Assembly: GCA_014729445.1 (NCBI GenBank)
Contig: WJJX01000048.1
Span: 1 to 8,070 of the forward strand
Direction of reading: 5' to 3'
Origin: Candidatus Moraniibacteriota bacterium
Lineage (GTDB): Bacteria; Patescibacteriota; Minisyncoccia; CAIUEV01; JAHKAQ01
Length of the DNA: 8,070 bases
A model generated the notes under the pieces. It saw only the letters and a list, made by a program, of their open reading frames with translations, had not been told where the DNA came from and searched no databases. Both the position numbers and the translations under genes were made by a program. Positions within the stretch are counted from its first letter, which is position 1, and every line of letters starts with the position of its first letter. This document shows, piece after piece, positions 1-5,614 of this stretch.

Positions 1-42
1 ATTATTAAACATATAATCAAATTATATCCTTAATAATGGTTT

Positions 43-88
43 GGGAGACTTACGAGTTTTTAACTCTGCTCCCCGGTCCATTAGACCG
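43..88. repeat. Paired inverted repeats downstream of the first gene
   Basis: Two adjacent hairpin-forming repeats lie just past the stop of the minus-strand gene. One is CGGTC (74-78) with GACCG (84-88). The other is GGGAG (43-47) with CTCCC (69-73), enclosing GAGTT (54-58) with AACTC (62-66). They could end transcription of the upstream gene, but no U-tract follows on the minus strand, so this is not a canonical intrinsic terminator. Bases 1-42 show nothing I can assign. Confidence 0.35.
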
Positions 89-89
89 A

Positions 90-401
90 TTAGATTGTTT
101 TAAAATGGCCGCTCATCGTATTGAAGTTAAAGAATCCCTCAATTCTTCTTCCTTCTTCGAGACGGGTGTTTGTTGGGAAAATAACCTTTCCCATAAACCC
201 TTTAAAGATCCAGAGGTGGTTTGTGTTTCCGCTCTCGATGCCGATTTCCGTTATGAGGAATTGCACAGGTATTGATTCCTCTAACGTATAGCAAGGATTC
301 ACTTCAACATTAACCATTGTTTGGTTCATAACACAACCAAAAACGGTTTCTTTAGCCGGCATTCTTTTAATCTCTTTCTTGATTTCAGCTTTGAACGTCA
401 T
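90..401 (-). CDS. Hypothetical protein, 103 aa
   Basis: I do not recognise this family. The 103-residue protein has a charged start (KAEIKKEIKR), no signal peptide or membrane segment, and alternating hydrophobic and polar residues in the middle and C-terminal half that would suit a small beta-rich fold. The start is well supported. A GAGGAGGAG Shine-Dalgarno sequence lies 2-4 nt before the ATG, and a good promoter lies about 55 nt upstream of the ATG. It is the only gene in the window with a strong Shine-Dalgarno, and its base composition is less AT-rich than its neighbours. That suggests it belongs to the chromosome or another replicon history rather than to the element carrying the recombinase. 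An open frame on the opposite strand (36-275) overlaps it but has no start signal. Confidence 0.7.
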   Translation of the reverse strand: MTFKAEIKKEIKRMPAKETVFGCVMNQTMVNVEVNPCYTLEESIPVQFLITEIGIESGNTNHLWIFKGFMGKVIFPTNTRLEEGRRIEGFFNFNTMSGHFKTI

Positions 402-403
402 TT

Positions 404-412
404 CTCCTCCTC
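404..412 (-). promoter_or_regulatory. Strong Shine-Dalgarno sequence
   Basis: The minus strand reads GAGGAGGAG immediately before AAATG of the 103-aa gene. It fixes that start codon. It contrasts with every other gene here, where the 20 nt upstream of the ATG lack any purine-rich anti-16S match. Confidence 0.8.
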
Positions 413-455
413 ATGGGTTTCGGTTTCTGGCTCTTTAAAAAATGGCCAGTTTTTA

Positions 456-484
456 AAGTTAGCATACTATTGACAAAAAGTCAA
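456..484 (-). promoter_or_regulatory. Sigma70-type promoter for the 103-aa gene
   Basis: On the minus strand, -35 TTGACT (484-479) and -10 TAACTT (461-456) are 17 nt apart. A TG one base upstream of the -10 makes it an extended -10. Predicted transcription starts near 449, giving an untranslated leader of about 48 nt before the Shine-Dalgarno-led gene. Confidence 0.6.
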
Positions 485-490
485 TAGTAT
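464..490. repeat. Perfect 11-bp inverted repeat over the promoter
   Basis: ATACTATTGAC (464-474) and GTCAATAGTAT (480-490) are perfect reverse complements separated by AAAAA. The repeat covers the -35 box and most of the spacer of the promoter for the 103-aa gene, as expected for a repressor operator. It also lies 10 bp past the recombinase stop codon, so a recombinase attachment half-site is an alternative. No U-tract follows on either strand, so a terminator role is unlikely. Confidence 0.6.
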
Positions 491-499
491 TATGTAATA

Positions 500-2182
500 T
501 TAGGCCTTAATTTTACGAAAATCCCCAAACCTCCCACCAACAAAAGCCAAATCCTCATAAACCTCCGCCCAATCCAAAGTTCTAAAACCGTCACGTAAAG
601 CCCGCCATTTAGACTTATCACTCAATTTCTCTCTCTTAATAAACGGATTATTGGCTTTGATTAGCAATTTTTTATCCTTTAAAATAGCGTTCGAGCCAAA
701 CATGACTTTAAAAATCAATCGCTTGTCTTCGGGATCATCCTCATCCCATCTTTTTTCAACATTCATCGTAAAATTGAAAAACTTTTCGCATTGTTCGAGC
801 CAATTATCATTCCTATTTTCTAACTCTTCAATTTTTTCTCGAATCTGTTTTTTTTCTTTTTTTAATTCTTTCTTTTGACTTAAATATTCTTCATCATCTA
901 AATAATCATTGTTTAAATTTTTCTTTGATAGCTTCATTTTTAAAAGCCCTCGAAGTTCATCCTCGGTTTCGGTTAATCTTTTTCTTTGTATCGCAAGTAA
1001 ATTTTTAATCCTCTTTGTTTCTTCTTTGTTTGTGGACCGCAAAACATCCAAAGCCCATTCAACAAATTCACTTGGAAAAACATACTCTCTAATTGTTTCT
1101 AAAACTTGATCTTCAAATTTATCCTCTCTTAAATAACCTTGCGAACACTTGCCTTTCTTTTTGCTACATCGATAATAAGTAATTCCCTTTTGAATCTCTG
1201 CCGTTATCATCGAATCACATTCCCCACAACGAACCATACCAGTATATCGATGATTATGCGTTTGACTTCTTGGTTTAGATCGAAGTCCTAAGACTTCTAA
1301 TGATTTATTAAACATTTTTTTTGAAATTATCGGATCATGAGCCGTTTCCCTTGGTAAATCATCGGGTTCGTGAATGTCACCCTTCCAAGGAATCGCCCCA
1401 TAATAAAACGGATTAGACAAAACGACTTTTAAAGTCGACTTAGTAAGCATTTTTTGACTCCTTTGTCCTTTAATTCCCAAATCATAAGATATTTCTCGTA
1501 AATCGTTAATCGAATAAATCCCTTTAATATTATATTCATAAAGTTTTTTAATGGCGGGAGCAAGCAGGGGATCGGGTTCGACTCTTTTTAATTCCCTCCC
1601 TTCTTTATCTGCCATATTTTCAAGCATAAATTGTTTTTTTGACTCGTGTCTCTTCCCTGTAATAATACCATCCTTATTTAAATTCAAATACCCGACAGGT
1701 GCCCCAATCGGATATTCTCCCTTTAAAAGCTTTGATTGAATATCCCGCCTCACAAACTGACTTGTATCATCCGATGATTTTTTAGCAATCGCAAAATGAA
1801 TCTGCATAATAAACTTATCATCGCTTATATGCGAATAATAAGCCTTCTCTGGCGTTCGTATTTCTTTAATTAATCCATCATCCATCATATAAATCACATT
1901 CCCACCATCAAAACTATTTCTAGCAATTCTAGTTAAATGATAAACCAAAATTCCATTTGCTTTCCCTTTCTCAATTTCCCCAAGCATTCGATTGAATTCT
2001 TTCCGTCCCTTTTTATACGCCGAAGCCGATTCTTCAAACCAACCTACAACTTTTAATCCTGTTCTTTTAATAGATTTCTTAAGCTCTCTTTTTTGAGCCT
2101 GTAAACTTAACATTTGAGCGTCCTCTCGATCACTACTTTTTCGAATATACACGAAATATTTAATTTTTGTTTCCTGTGACAT
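500..2182 (-). CDS. Large serine recombinase (site-specific integrase)
   Basis: This 560-aa protein should catalyse integration and excision of the element through a serine nucleophile. The N-terminal resolvase domain (about 8-150) opens with VYIRKSS, where S16 is the likely nucleophile, followed by SLQAQ. LTRIARN (83-89) keeps the two catalytic-type arginines R85 and R88, but a Thr stands where small resolvases have Asp. A recombinase domain (about 155-310) contains YPIGAPVGYLN and SNPFYYGAI. A zinc ribbon follows with Cys319, Cys322, Cys339 and Cys346, and then a long coiled coil (about 385-460). This is the normal large-serine-integrase layout and full length. The gene has its own promoter and structured leader, and no Shine-Dalgarno. 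Large serine integrases usually sit at an element end, so an attachment site may lie near its 3' end. No tRNA target is visible. Confidence 0.95.
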   Translation of the reverse strand: MSQETKIKYFVYIRKSSDREDAQMLSLQAQKRELKKSIKRTGLKVVGWFEESASAYKKGRKEFNRMLGEIEKGKANGILVYHLTRIARNSFDGGNVIYMMDDGLIKEIRTPEKAYYSHISDDKFIMQIHFAIAKKSSDDTSQFVRRDIQSKLLKGEYPIGAPVGYLNLNKDGIITGKRHESKKQFMLENMADKEGRELKRVEPDPLLAPAIKKLYEYNIKGIYSINDLREISYDLGIKGQRSQKMLTKSTLKVVLSNPFYYGAIPWKGDIHEPDDLPRETAHDPIISKKMFNKSLEVLGLRSKPRSQTHNHRYTGMVRCGECDSMITAEIQKGITYYRCSKKKGKCSQGYLREDKFEDQVLETIREYVFPSEFVEWALDVLRSTNKEETKRIKNLLAIQRKRLTETEDELRGLLKMKLSKKNLNNDYLDDEEYLSQKKELKKEKKQIREKIEELENRNDNWLEQCEKFFNFTMNVEKRWDEDDPEDKRLIFKVMFGSNAILKDKKLLIKANNPFIKREKLSDKSKWRALRDGFRTLDWAEVYEDLAFVGGRFGDFRKIKA

Positions 2183-2203
2183 GATTTTGATTTAAATTCA
2201 ACT

Positions 2204-2265
2204 AAAAAAGGCGGTCCTAGCTTACCCAACTCAACTAAAGTCTTAGTTTTGTCGGTAGAACCGCC
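2204..2265 (-). terminator. Intrinsic terminator before the recombinase start
   Basis: The 9-bp GC-rich stem GGCGGUUCU/AGGACCGCC plus six U lies 21 nt before the recombinase ATG. It would stop leader transcripts. It would also stop read-through from the upstream replication operon, so it doubles as the end of that operon unless antitermination occurs. Confidence 0.7.
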
Positions 2266-2309
2266 CGTTCAGGGACAAAAAATGACTTTAGTTTTTGAAT
2301 TAGGTAAGC
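2204..2309 (-). promoter_or_regulatory. Structured leader RNA / attenuator of the recombinase
   Basis: Read on the minus strand, arm A (2309-2284) pairs with arm B (2242-2220) over about 23 bp, interrupted only by an AAA bulge. T5, GGCGGUUCU (2265-2257), pairs with T3, AGGACCGCC (2218-2210), which is followed by six U (2209-2204). The order is A-T5-B-T3, so the two helices either compete or form a pseudoknot. Several pairs are G-U on this strand and would be A-C mismatches on the plus strand, so the minus transcript is the functional one. The predicted transcription start falls on the first base of arm A. An internal alternative hairpin AACUAA-GACU-UUAGUU would free arm A. This fits an attenuator with terminator and antiterminator forms. 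Confidence 0.65.
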
Positions 2310-2315
2310 ATTAAC

Positions 2316-2343
2316 ATTATAAACAAAATTATTCTATTTTCAA
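2316..2343 (-). promoter_or_regulatory. Sigma70-type promoter of the recombinase
   Basis: -35 TTGAAA (2343-2338) and a perfect -10 TATAAT (2321-2316) are separated by 16 nt. Counting 7 nt downstream puts the start at G2309, exactly the first paired base of leader arm A. That agreement supports both predictions. Confidence 0.7.
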
Positions 2344-2348
2344 ATATG

Positions 2349-2363
2349 TATAACTTAGTTATA
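2349..2363. repeat. Inverted repeat upstream of the recombinase promoter
   Basis: TATAAC (2349-2354) and GTTATA (2358-2363) flank TTA, 6 bp upstream of the -35 box. The position suits an operator. There is no GC content or U-tract to suggest a terminator. The sequence is short and AT-rich, so chance is possible. Confidence 0.35.
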
Positions 2364-2373
2364 GGGTAGGGGA

Positions 2374-2562
2374 CTATTCTTTTTCAAGTTCATTCATCAT
2401 TCTAGATAATTCCTCTAACTTATTATTTAAAGCTTGGTCTTTTAATATCTTTTTATCACTTAAAAAATCAAGTAGTTCCCCAATACTAATAAACCTATTT
2501 ACTTGTTTCAGATTCATCTTCTTCTCTAAATTTTTAATTCTTGCCATTAACATTATTTTCAA
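2374..2562 (-). CDS. Hypothetical protein, 62 aa, last gene of the replication operon
   Basis: This small charged, mostly helical protein has no recognisable family. A central stretch IGELLDFLSDKKILKD is followed by the heptad-like NNKLEELSRMMNELEKE, which could form a short coiled coil and mediate oligomerisation. The frame overlaps the end of the preceding gene by 29 nt from the first ATG. A later ATG (start at 2547, giving MARIKNLEKK) reduces the overlap to 14 nt and is equally credible, because neither has a Shine-Dalgarno. The tight overlap argues for translational coupling and for a real gene. It ends in TAG about 30 bp before the recombinase promoter. Confidence 0.55.
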   Translation of the reverse strand: MKIMLMARIKNLEKKMNLKQVNRFISIGELLDFLSDKKILKDQALNNKLEELSRMMNELEKE

Positions 2563-2899
2563 TTATTTCAAGCCTCTTAGTTAAATCGGTAATTTCAATT
2601 GCCTTTATAATATGACCAGATAAAATACCGATACAATTTGCCGTTTTTGTATCCATTTCTCCAGCTCTTACTTTGTTTATCGTTTCTGCTAAAAGCAAAA
2701 CCACATCCTCGGGAATTCTAATATCAACAGGAGGCAGAGGATTAGTATTTATCGTTAGTCTATTTTGTCCTCCTCTTCGTTGTATCTCTTTTTTCTCCTT
2801 ATCGGATATATCAGGATTATGAAGATAACAATAATCACTATTATTCATTGCTTGAGCATTACATTGTTTATTATTTTGTTTTATAAATTTACATTGCAT
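2534..2899 (-). CDS. Small CCCH zinc-binding protein, 121 aa
   Basis: The N-terminus has Cys3, Cys13, Cys24 and His27 (CKFI, QCNA, YCYLHNP). This is the spacing of a short zinc-binding module common in small phage and mobile-element proteins and resembling the DUF5763 type. An RRGGQNR basic patch (41-47) follows. The C-terminal part (about 60-115) reads EDVVLLLAETINKVRAGEMDTKTANCIGILSGHIIKAIEITDLTKRL in two consecutive parts and is predicted helical, possibly a dimerisation region. Nucleic-acid binding is a reasonable inference, but no function is known to me. It follows the RepA-like ATPase gene, separated by a long inverted repeat, and overlaps the next gene. Confidence 0.7.
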   Translation of the reverse strand: MQCKFIKQNNKQCNAQAMNNSDYCYLHNPDISDKEKKEIQRRGGQNRLTINTNPLPPVDIRIPEDVVLLLAETINKVRAGEMDTKTANCIGILSGHIIKAIEITDLTKRLEIIENNVNGKN

Positions 2900-2910
2900 A
2901 GTTTTTTTGA

Positions 2911-2953
2911 AATTCTAAAATTCTACTATATATATAAATAGAATTTTAGAATT
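2911..2953. repeat. Perfect 15-bp inverted repeat around an AT-only core
   Basis: AATTCTAAAATTCTA (2911-2925) is the exact reverse complement of 2939-2953. The two arms enclose 13 bp that are all A/T except one C, including TATATATA. Each arm itself holds two ATTCTA-type units, so five TAGAAT/ATTCTA motifs occur within 46 bp (a 10-bp palindrome TAGAATTCTA sits at 2947-2956). The right arm overlaps the stop codon of the ATPase gene. No U-tract follows on either strand, so it is not a terminator. An operator array, an mRNA-stabilising hairpin, or an AT-rich origin-type site are possible. Confidence 0.7.
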
Positions 2954-4025
2954 CTAAATTAGATTGCTTATTATTATCCCTTAAATAATACAATTTAGAC
3001 GTTCCTTTGCCTTTTTTAAAAATAATTTTCTCTAAACGCTCTAATCTCCTTAATGATTCTCTGGTTTTATATTTATTTACTTCATATTCATTTTTTGCAA
3101 TTTCTTCAATATCTTTTTTAAGTAAACCATCTTGATTTTTCTTTAAAATATTAATTACCATTTCATCATTAGTTTCCGACGTTTCTTCTTGTCCAATATA
3201 CTGAAAACATAATAATCCGTAATCTTTACAGACTTTTAACTCAAAAGGATTAATGCTTTCCTCTTCTCTTGATTTTGGTTGCTGTATTTCAATTACAGTA
3301 TTTTTTTCCTTAGCTTTTATTGAAATCAAAGAATCACATGAGGCTAATATATCGGTTGAACCTCTAAGTTTAGACGAAGCCTTAACTTTTCCAAATCCCT
3401 CTTTTTTTTCATGATGAGTAATAATGACAGTTATGCCATATTTATAAAACTGTCCAAGATACCTAAATACAACATTCATCTCTTTCGCACTATTCTCATC
3501 GTTTTTATGAATTCTAACTAAAGAATCAATAATAATTACACTAATCCCTTCTTTTTTACAATATTTTATAATTTCTGTAATTGCTTGTTTATCAGTTACA
3601 ATAAAATCCTTTTTTGAAATTAATCGAATATCCAAATCAGGATCACCGCCAAGCAATAATATCCGTTGTTTTAGTATCCTCAAATGATTTTCCTCATCAA
3701 TTATCAATATTCCTGCTTGCTGTGTTTTAAAAGTATCAAAAAGTTTATCACCCCTTGAAATATTAATTGCCATATTAATCAACAACCAAGTTTTAAAATT
3801 ACCAGGCGGTCCTGCTATAATTGTAATCCCTTCTTTTGGGATTAGTTTTTCTACCAGCCAATCAGTTGGGGGAATATCCATGTTTAGAAGTTCATCCATC
3901 GATAATGGTTTAAATTTTGCAAGAATGTTATGACCGTTCTTTTCCTTATCTTGTCGAGACCCGATATCTTTTGATTTTGTTTCCAAGTTATCTAATATAC
4001 TTTCTTTTTGCATTTGATTCACCAT
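2946..4025 (-). CDS. RecA-fold ATPase, RepA-like replicative helicase
   Basis: This 359-aa protein most likely unwinds DNA during element replication as a hexamer. Walker A is GPPGNFKT (72-79, Lys78 and Thr79). A first acidic strand ILIIDEE (106-112) carries the probable catalytic glutamate. Walker B is VIIIDS (163-168, Asp167). ITHHEKK (202-208) and KLRGSTD (219-225) are the His and Arg motifs typical of plasmid RepA/AAA_25 helicases. After about 285, VINILKKNQDGLLKKDIEE and the following LRRLERLEKI look like a winged-helix domain ending the protein. Length and order match the RepA-like family. It lies 10 bp after the zinc-finger gene that precedes it, supporting a joint replication role. 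Met5 is a possible alternative start. Confidence 0.9.
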   Translation of the reverse strand: MVNQMQKESILDNLETKSKDIGSRQDKEKNGHNILAKFKPLSMDELLNMDIPPTDWLVEKLIPKEGITIIAGPPGNFKTWLLINMAINISRGDKLFDTFKTQQAGILIIDEENHLRILKQRILLLGGDPDLDIRLISKKDFIVTDKQAITEIIKYCKKEGISVIIIDSLVRIHKNDENSAKEMNVVFRYLGQFYKYGITVIITHHEKKEGFGKVKASSKLRGSTDILASCDSLISIKAKEKNTVIEIQQPKSREEESINPFELKVCKDYGLLCFQYIGQEETSETNDEMVINILKKNQDGLLKKDIEEIAKNEYEVNKYKTRESLRRLERLEKIIFKKGKGTSKLYYLRDNNKQSNLEF

Positions 4026-4035
4026 AATTTTAATA

Positions 4036-4689
4036 TTAATTTAAATAATTTACTGCTTGCTTAAAATCAAAACCTTGTAATTTCATAACAAGACTAATAA
4101 CATCCCCATTATTCCTACACCCAAAGCAATAAAAAGAATTCGTATTGGGATATATATAAAAACTTGCTGTTTTTTCTTTGTGAAAAGGACATAATGCAAC
4201 GTGTTTATCACTAATTTTTTTTAAATCTAAAAAATTACTAGCAATATCAATTATTGGCTTATTCCTTGCAATCTCTATTTTATCTTGAAAATTTGATCCA
4301 TAAGACTGTTTTGCCTTCGATAAAGTATAAAAAAGTAATCTTTTAATTCTCAAAATTTGATCAATGCAATTTAATAATTTTGGTAAATAAAGATGATATA
4401 TTAATCTTTTATAAAACCACCGATCAAAGTCTGATAAATTATCATTATATTTATTGATAATATTAAATTTTTTAATAATCTCTTCCTCTGCAATCTTTCC
4501 TTTTTCCTCCCATTCATCAATTTTGTTTAAAAGCATTTTCCTTGATGGTTTAAATACTTCGTAAATATCCTTTTCAGTTTTAGAAAAATTCCTTTTTTCT
4601 TCATGTTTTCTCCAGTCGTTTTCAACACGAAAATAAAATTCTGCTTCCATTTCCCTTAATAATTCATTTTTAACAAATTTCTTGTTCAT
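4036..4689 (-). CDS. CHC2-type primase zinc-finger protein without TOPRIM domain
   Basis: The C-terminal 60 residues are a DnaG-type zinc-binding domain: CPFH (Cys167, His170), the KTASF stretch and FYCFGC (Cys188, Cys191). GDVISLVMKLQGFDFKQAV then follows, as it does in primases. The protein stops right after this domain at 217 aa, so the RNA-polymerase and TOPRIM domains of DnaG are absent. The first 160 residues are charged and helical, with no family I recognise. It may bind template DNA, or recruit host primase or the adjacent helicase; this is inference. The start overlaps the preceding gene by 20 nt. A frameshift separating a lost TOPRIM part is unlikely, because the next gene starts 10 bp later and is an intact ATPase. 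Confidence 0.85.
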   Translation of the reverse strand: MNKKFVKNELLREMEAEFYFRVENDWRKHEEKRNFSKTEKDIYEVFKPSRKMLLNKIDEWEEKGKIAEEEIIKKFNIINKYNDNLSDFDRWFYKRLIYHLYLPKLLNCIDQILRIKRLLFYTLSKAKQSYGSNFQDKIEIARNKPIIDIASNFLDLKKISDKHVALCPFHKEKTASFYIYPNTNSFYCFGCRNNGDVISLVMKLQGFDFKQAVNYLN

Positions 4690-4852
4690 GATCTTTATTT
4701 TTAATCTTAATTTTTGGTTTTAAAACAGTTTCCACCAACTGCACTACTTCAATCCCTTTCCCTCGTGCTTCATCATCCGACAACTCCACCCCAAATCGTT
4801 TCTTCCAAAGCTTTTTAAATTTATTTATTTGTGTGTTGGTTAAATTCATCAT
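4670..4852 (-). CDS. Hypothetical protein, 60 aa
   Basis: This small soluble protein reads LTNTQINKFKKLWKKRFG, then VELSDDEARGKG and VVQLVETVLKP. The pattern of a helix, then an S/D-D-E-A turn and another helix is one I associate with small proteins in Patescibacteria mobile elements and phages, but it has no known function. The start ATG directly follows the stop of the upstream gene, and its end overlaps the CHC2 gene by 20 nt, so it belongs to the same operon and is probably translated by coupling. The last residues (KIKIKNKDHEQEIC) are encoded by the same DNA that carries the A-rich element before the CHC2 start. Confidence 0.65.
   Translation of the reverse strand: MMNLTNTQINKFKKLWKKRFGVELSDDEARGKGIEVVQLVETVLKPKIKIKNKDHEQEIC
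4699..4715 (-). promoter_or_regulatory. A-rich element before the CHC2 gene
   Basis: The minus strand reads AAAAATTAAGATTAAAA, identical over 17 nt to the stretch before the operon's first gene (5110-5126). Here it lies 9 nt before the ATG and inside the coding end of the 60-aa gene. It may help ribosomes start where no Shine-Dalgarno exists. Confidence 0.4.
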
Positions 4853-5107
4853 TTAAATACTAAAAGTTTTTCTTTTTAACTCTTTTTGAATTATAAAAAT
4901 TTTTGTCGGTTCAACTCGAAGTGATCCTTTATAAAATTGCTCCAAAATATTATCCGTATTCTCATCCCTCAAAACCCCAAACTTAACTTTTGAATCATTT
5001 ATTCTCTCTACCGATTCCAATTTATTTCCATTAAAATAAAGTAAAACACTCATTTTTAATAAATCTGAATCAGTTATTAAGTCTTTTTGATTTATACCCT
5101 TTGTCAT
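4853..5107 (-). CDS. DUF5659-like protein, 84 aa, first gene of the replication operon
   Basis: The pattern ITDSDLLKMSVLLYFNGNKL, then a KVKFGVL strand, LEQFYKGSLRVEPTKIF and a final KELKRKT matches the DUF5659 type. That family has a D-L-x-x-A/S-x-L-L entry helix, a central beta strand and an F-x-x-G-x-x-x-V-x-P motif. Such proteins are about this length and occur beside phage and element replication genes; their function is unknown. This is the first gene after the structured leader and terminator at 5136-5183. Its ATG is 28 nt past the U-tract, without a Shine-Dalgarno but with the A-rich element shared with two other genes. It ends directly at the next ATG. Confidence 0.7.
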   Translation of the reverse strand: MTKGINQKDLITDSDLLKMSVLLYFNGNKLESVERINDSKVKFGVLRDENTDNILEQFYKGSLRVEPTKIFIIQKELKRKTFSI

Positions 5108-5109
5108 TG

Positions 5110-5126
5110 TTTTAATCTTAATTTTT
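5110..5126 (-). promoter_or_regulatory. A-rich element before the DUF5659-like gene
   Basis: The minus strand reads AAAAATTAAGATTAAAA, ending 2 nt before the ATG. It is the same 17-mer as upstream of the CHC2 gene, and a 12-nt version abuts the start of the 112-aa zinc-ribbon gene (5615-5626). It is probably a translation signal rather than a -10 box, because its distance to the ATG is only 2 nt. Confidence 0.4.
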
Positions 5127-5135
5127 AATATAAAT

Positions 5136-5183
5136 AAAAAAACCCAGCATACTCGCCGAGTTTAATCGACTTTCTGCTGGGTT
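5136..5183 (-). terminator. Intrinsic terminator / leader attenuator of the replication operon
   Basis: On the minus strand AACCCAGCA (5183-5175) pairs with UGCUGGGUU (5149-5141), leading into a run of seven U (5142-5136). Inside the loop ACUC/GAGU (5161-5151) can form a second stem. An upstream CUGG (5199-5196) could pair with the CCAG of the 5' arm and compete. It ends the zinc-ribbon gene upstream. The operon promoter predicted at 5233-5261 also lies upstream of it, so it would attenuate the operon too. Confidence 0.75.
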
Positions 5184-5232
5184 CATTTATGCCAGTTGGC
5201 CATTTCTTATACCCAAATTAAATTGTGATTTA

Positions 5233-5261
5233 TATATAACTTAAAAATTAATTCAAGTCAA
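5233..5261 (-). promoter_or_regulatory. Sigma70-type promoter of the replication operon
   Basis: -35 TTGACT (5261-5256) and -10 TATATA (5238-5233) are 17 nt apart. The predicted start near 5226 gives a leader of about 120 nt that must pass the terminator at 5136-5183 before the first ATG at 5107. An identical TTGACT 11 bp upstream is part of a tandem repeat. Confidence 0.55.
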
Positions 5262-5272
5262 ATTCAAGTCAA
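5251..5272. repeat. Tandem 11-bp direct repeat at the operon promoter
   Basis: Two exact copies of ATTCAAGTCAA lie at 5251-5261 and 5262-5272, about one helical turn apart. On the minus strand each carries a TTGACT -35-like hexamer. This could be a regulator site or a recent duplication of a -35 region. It ends just before the stop of the zinc-ribbon gene. Confidence 0.6.
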
Positions 5273-5275
5273 ATT

Positions 5276-5614
5276 TTAATTATCATCTGGTACTGCTTCA
5301 ATCGTACAAGGTGGTTTATATTGATCGAAATCATAGGCTTCTCTTGACGTTCTTGGATGAATTTTTGTAGCTCCCCATATTATTTTATTTTTCCCATTTG
5401 GTAATCTTTTTTCTATTATTGGGTCAACCTTAAATTGAATTTTACATTTAGGACATATCAACTTTTTGGATCGATTATCAGTTTTATATTGATATTTTAC
5501 CCATTTATTTCCATTTTTATCTTTTCCGGCGATGTATGAGTCACATTTAGGGTTAGGACATTTAATTCTACGTTTTCCATTTTTCCCAAAAGTAGGAGTA
5601 TTGTTTTTCTTCAT
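5276..5614 (-). CDS. Small zinc-ribbon protein, 112 aa
   Basis: After a lysine-rich start, KCPNPKC (Cys19, Cys24) and ICPKCKIQF (Cys54, Cys57) form two cysteine pairs about 30 residues apart, typical of a zinc ribbon. The segment between them (YIAGKDKNGNKWVKYQYKT) is basic and could form the beta hairpins. The tail RTSREAYDFDQYKPPCTIEAV is acidic. Nucleic-acid binding or protein contact is plausible; I recognise no named family. It is transcribed separately from the replication operon, with a promoter not clearly visible in 5615-5720. Its ATG is directly preceded by the AAAATTAAGATT element seen at two operon genes. Confidence 0.65.
   Translation of the reverse strand: MKKNNTPTFGKNGKRRIKCPNPKCDSYIAGKDKNGNKWVKYQYKTDNRSKKLICPKCKIQFKVDPIIEKRLPNGKNKIIWGATKIHPRTSREAYDFDQYKPPCTIEAVPDDN

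Noticed and set aside
43..88. tRNA-like arrangement on the minus strand next to the element end
   Set aside because: The D-arm-like and anticodon-like hairpins have wrong stem and loop sizes, and no T-arm or acceptor stem can be formed. It is not a tRNA fragment I can support.
36..275. Plus-strand open frame of 79 codons
   Set aside because: It lies opposite the 103-aa gene, which has a strong Shine-Dalgarno and promoter. This frame has neither and shows no domain features.
651..1739. Three plus-strand open frames (651-878, 909-1109, 1551-1739)
   Set aside because: They are antisense to the intact recombinase gene and have the Ser/Phe-rich composition of translated complements of Lys/Glu-rich coding DNA.
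2251..2275. T-box-like string (GGTAGAACCGCCCG) on the plus strand
   Set aside because: It is the complement of the recombinase leader, it lies on the strand opposite to any downstream gene, and the rest of a T-box is missing.
441..5213. Shared AAATGGCCA at about 439-448 and on the minus strand near 5197-5212 as attachment repeats
   Set aside because: The match is about nine bases, in opposite orientations, and the second copy lies inside the putative element, so it does not behave like an attL/attR pair.
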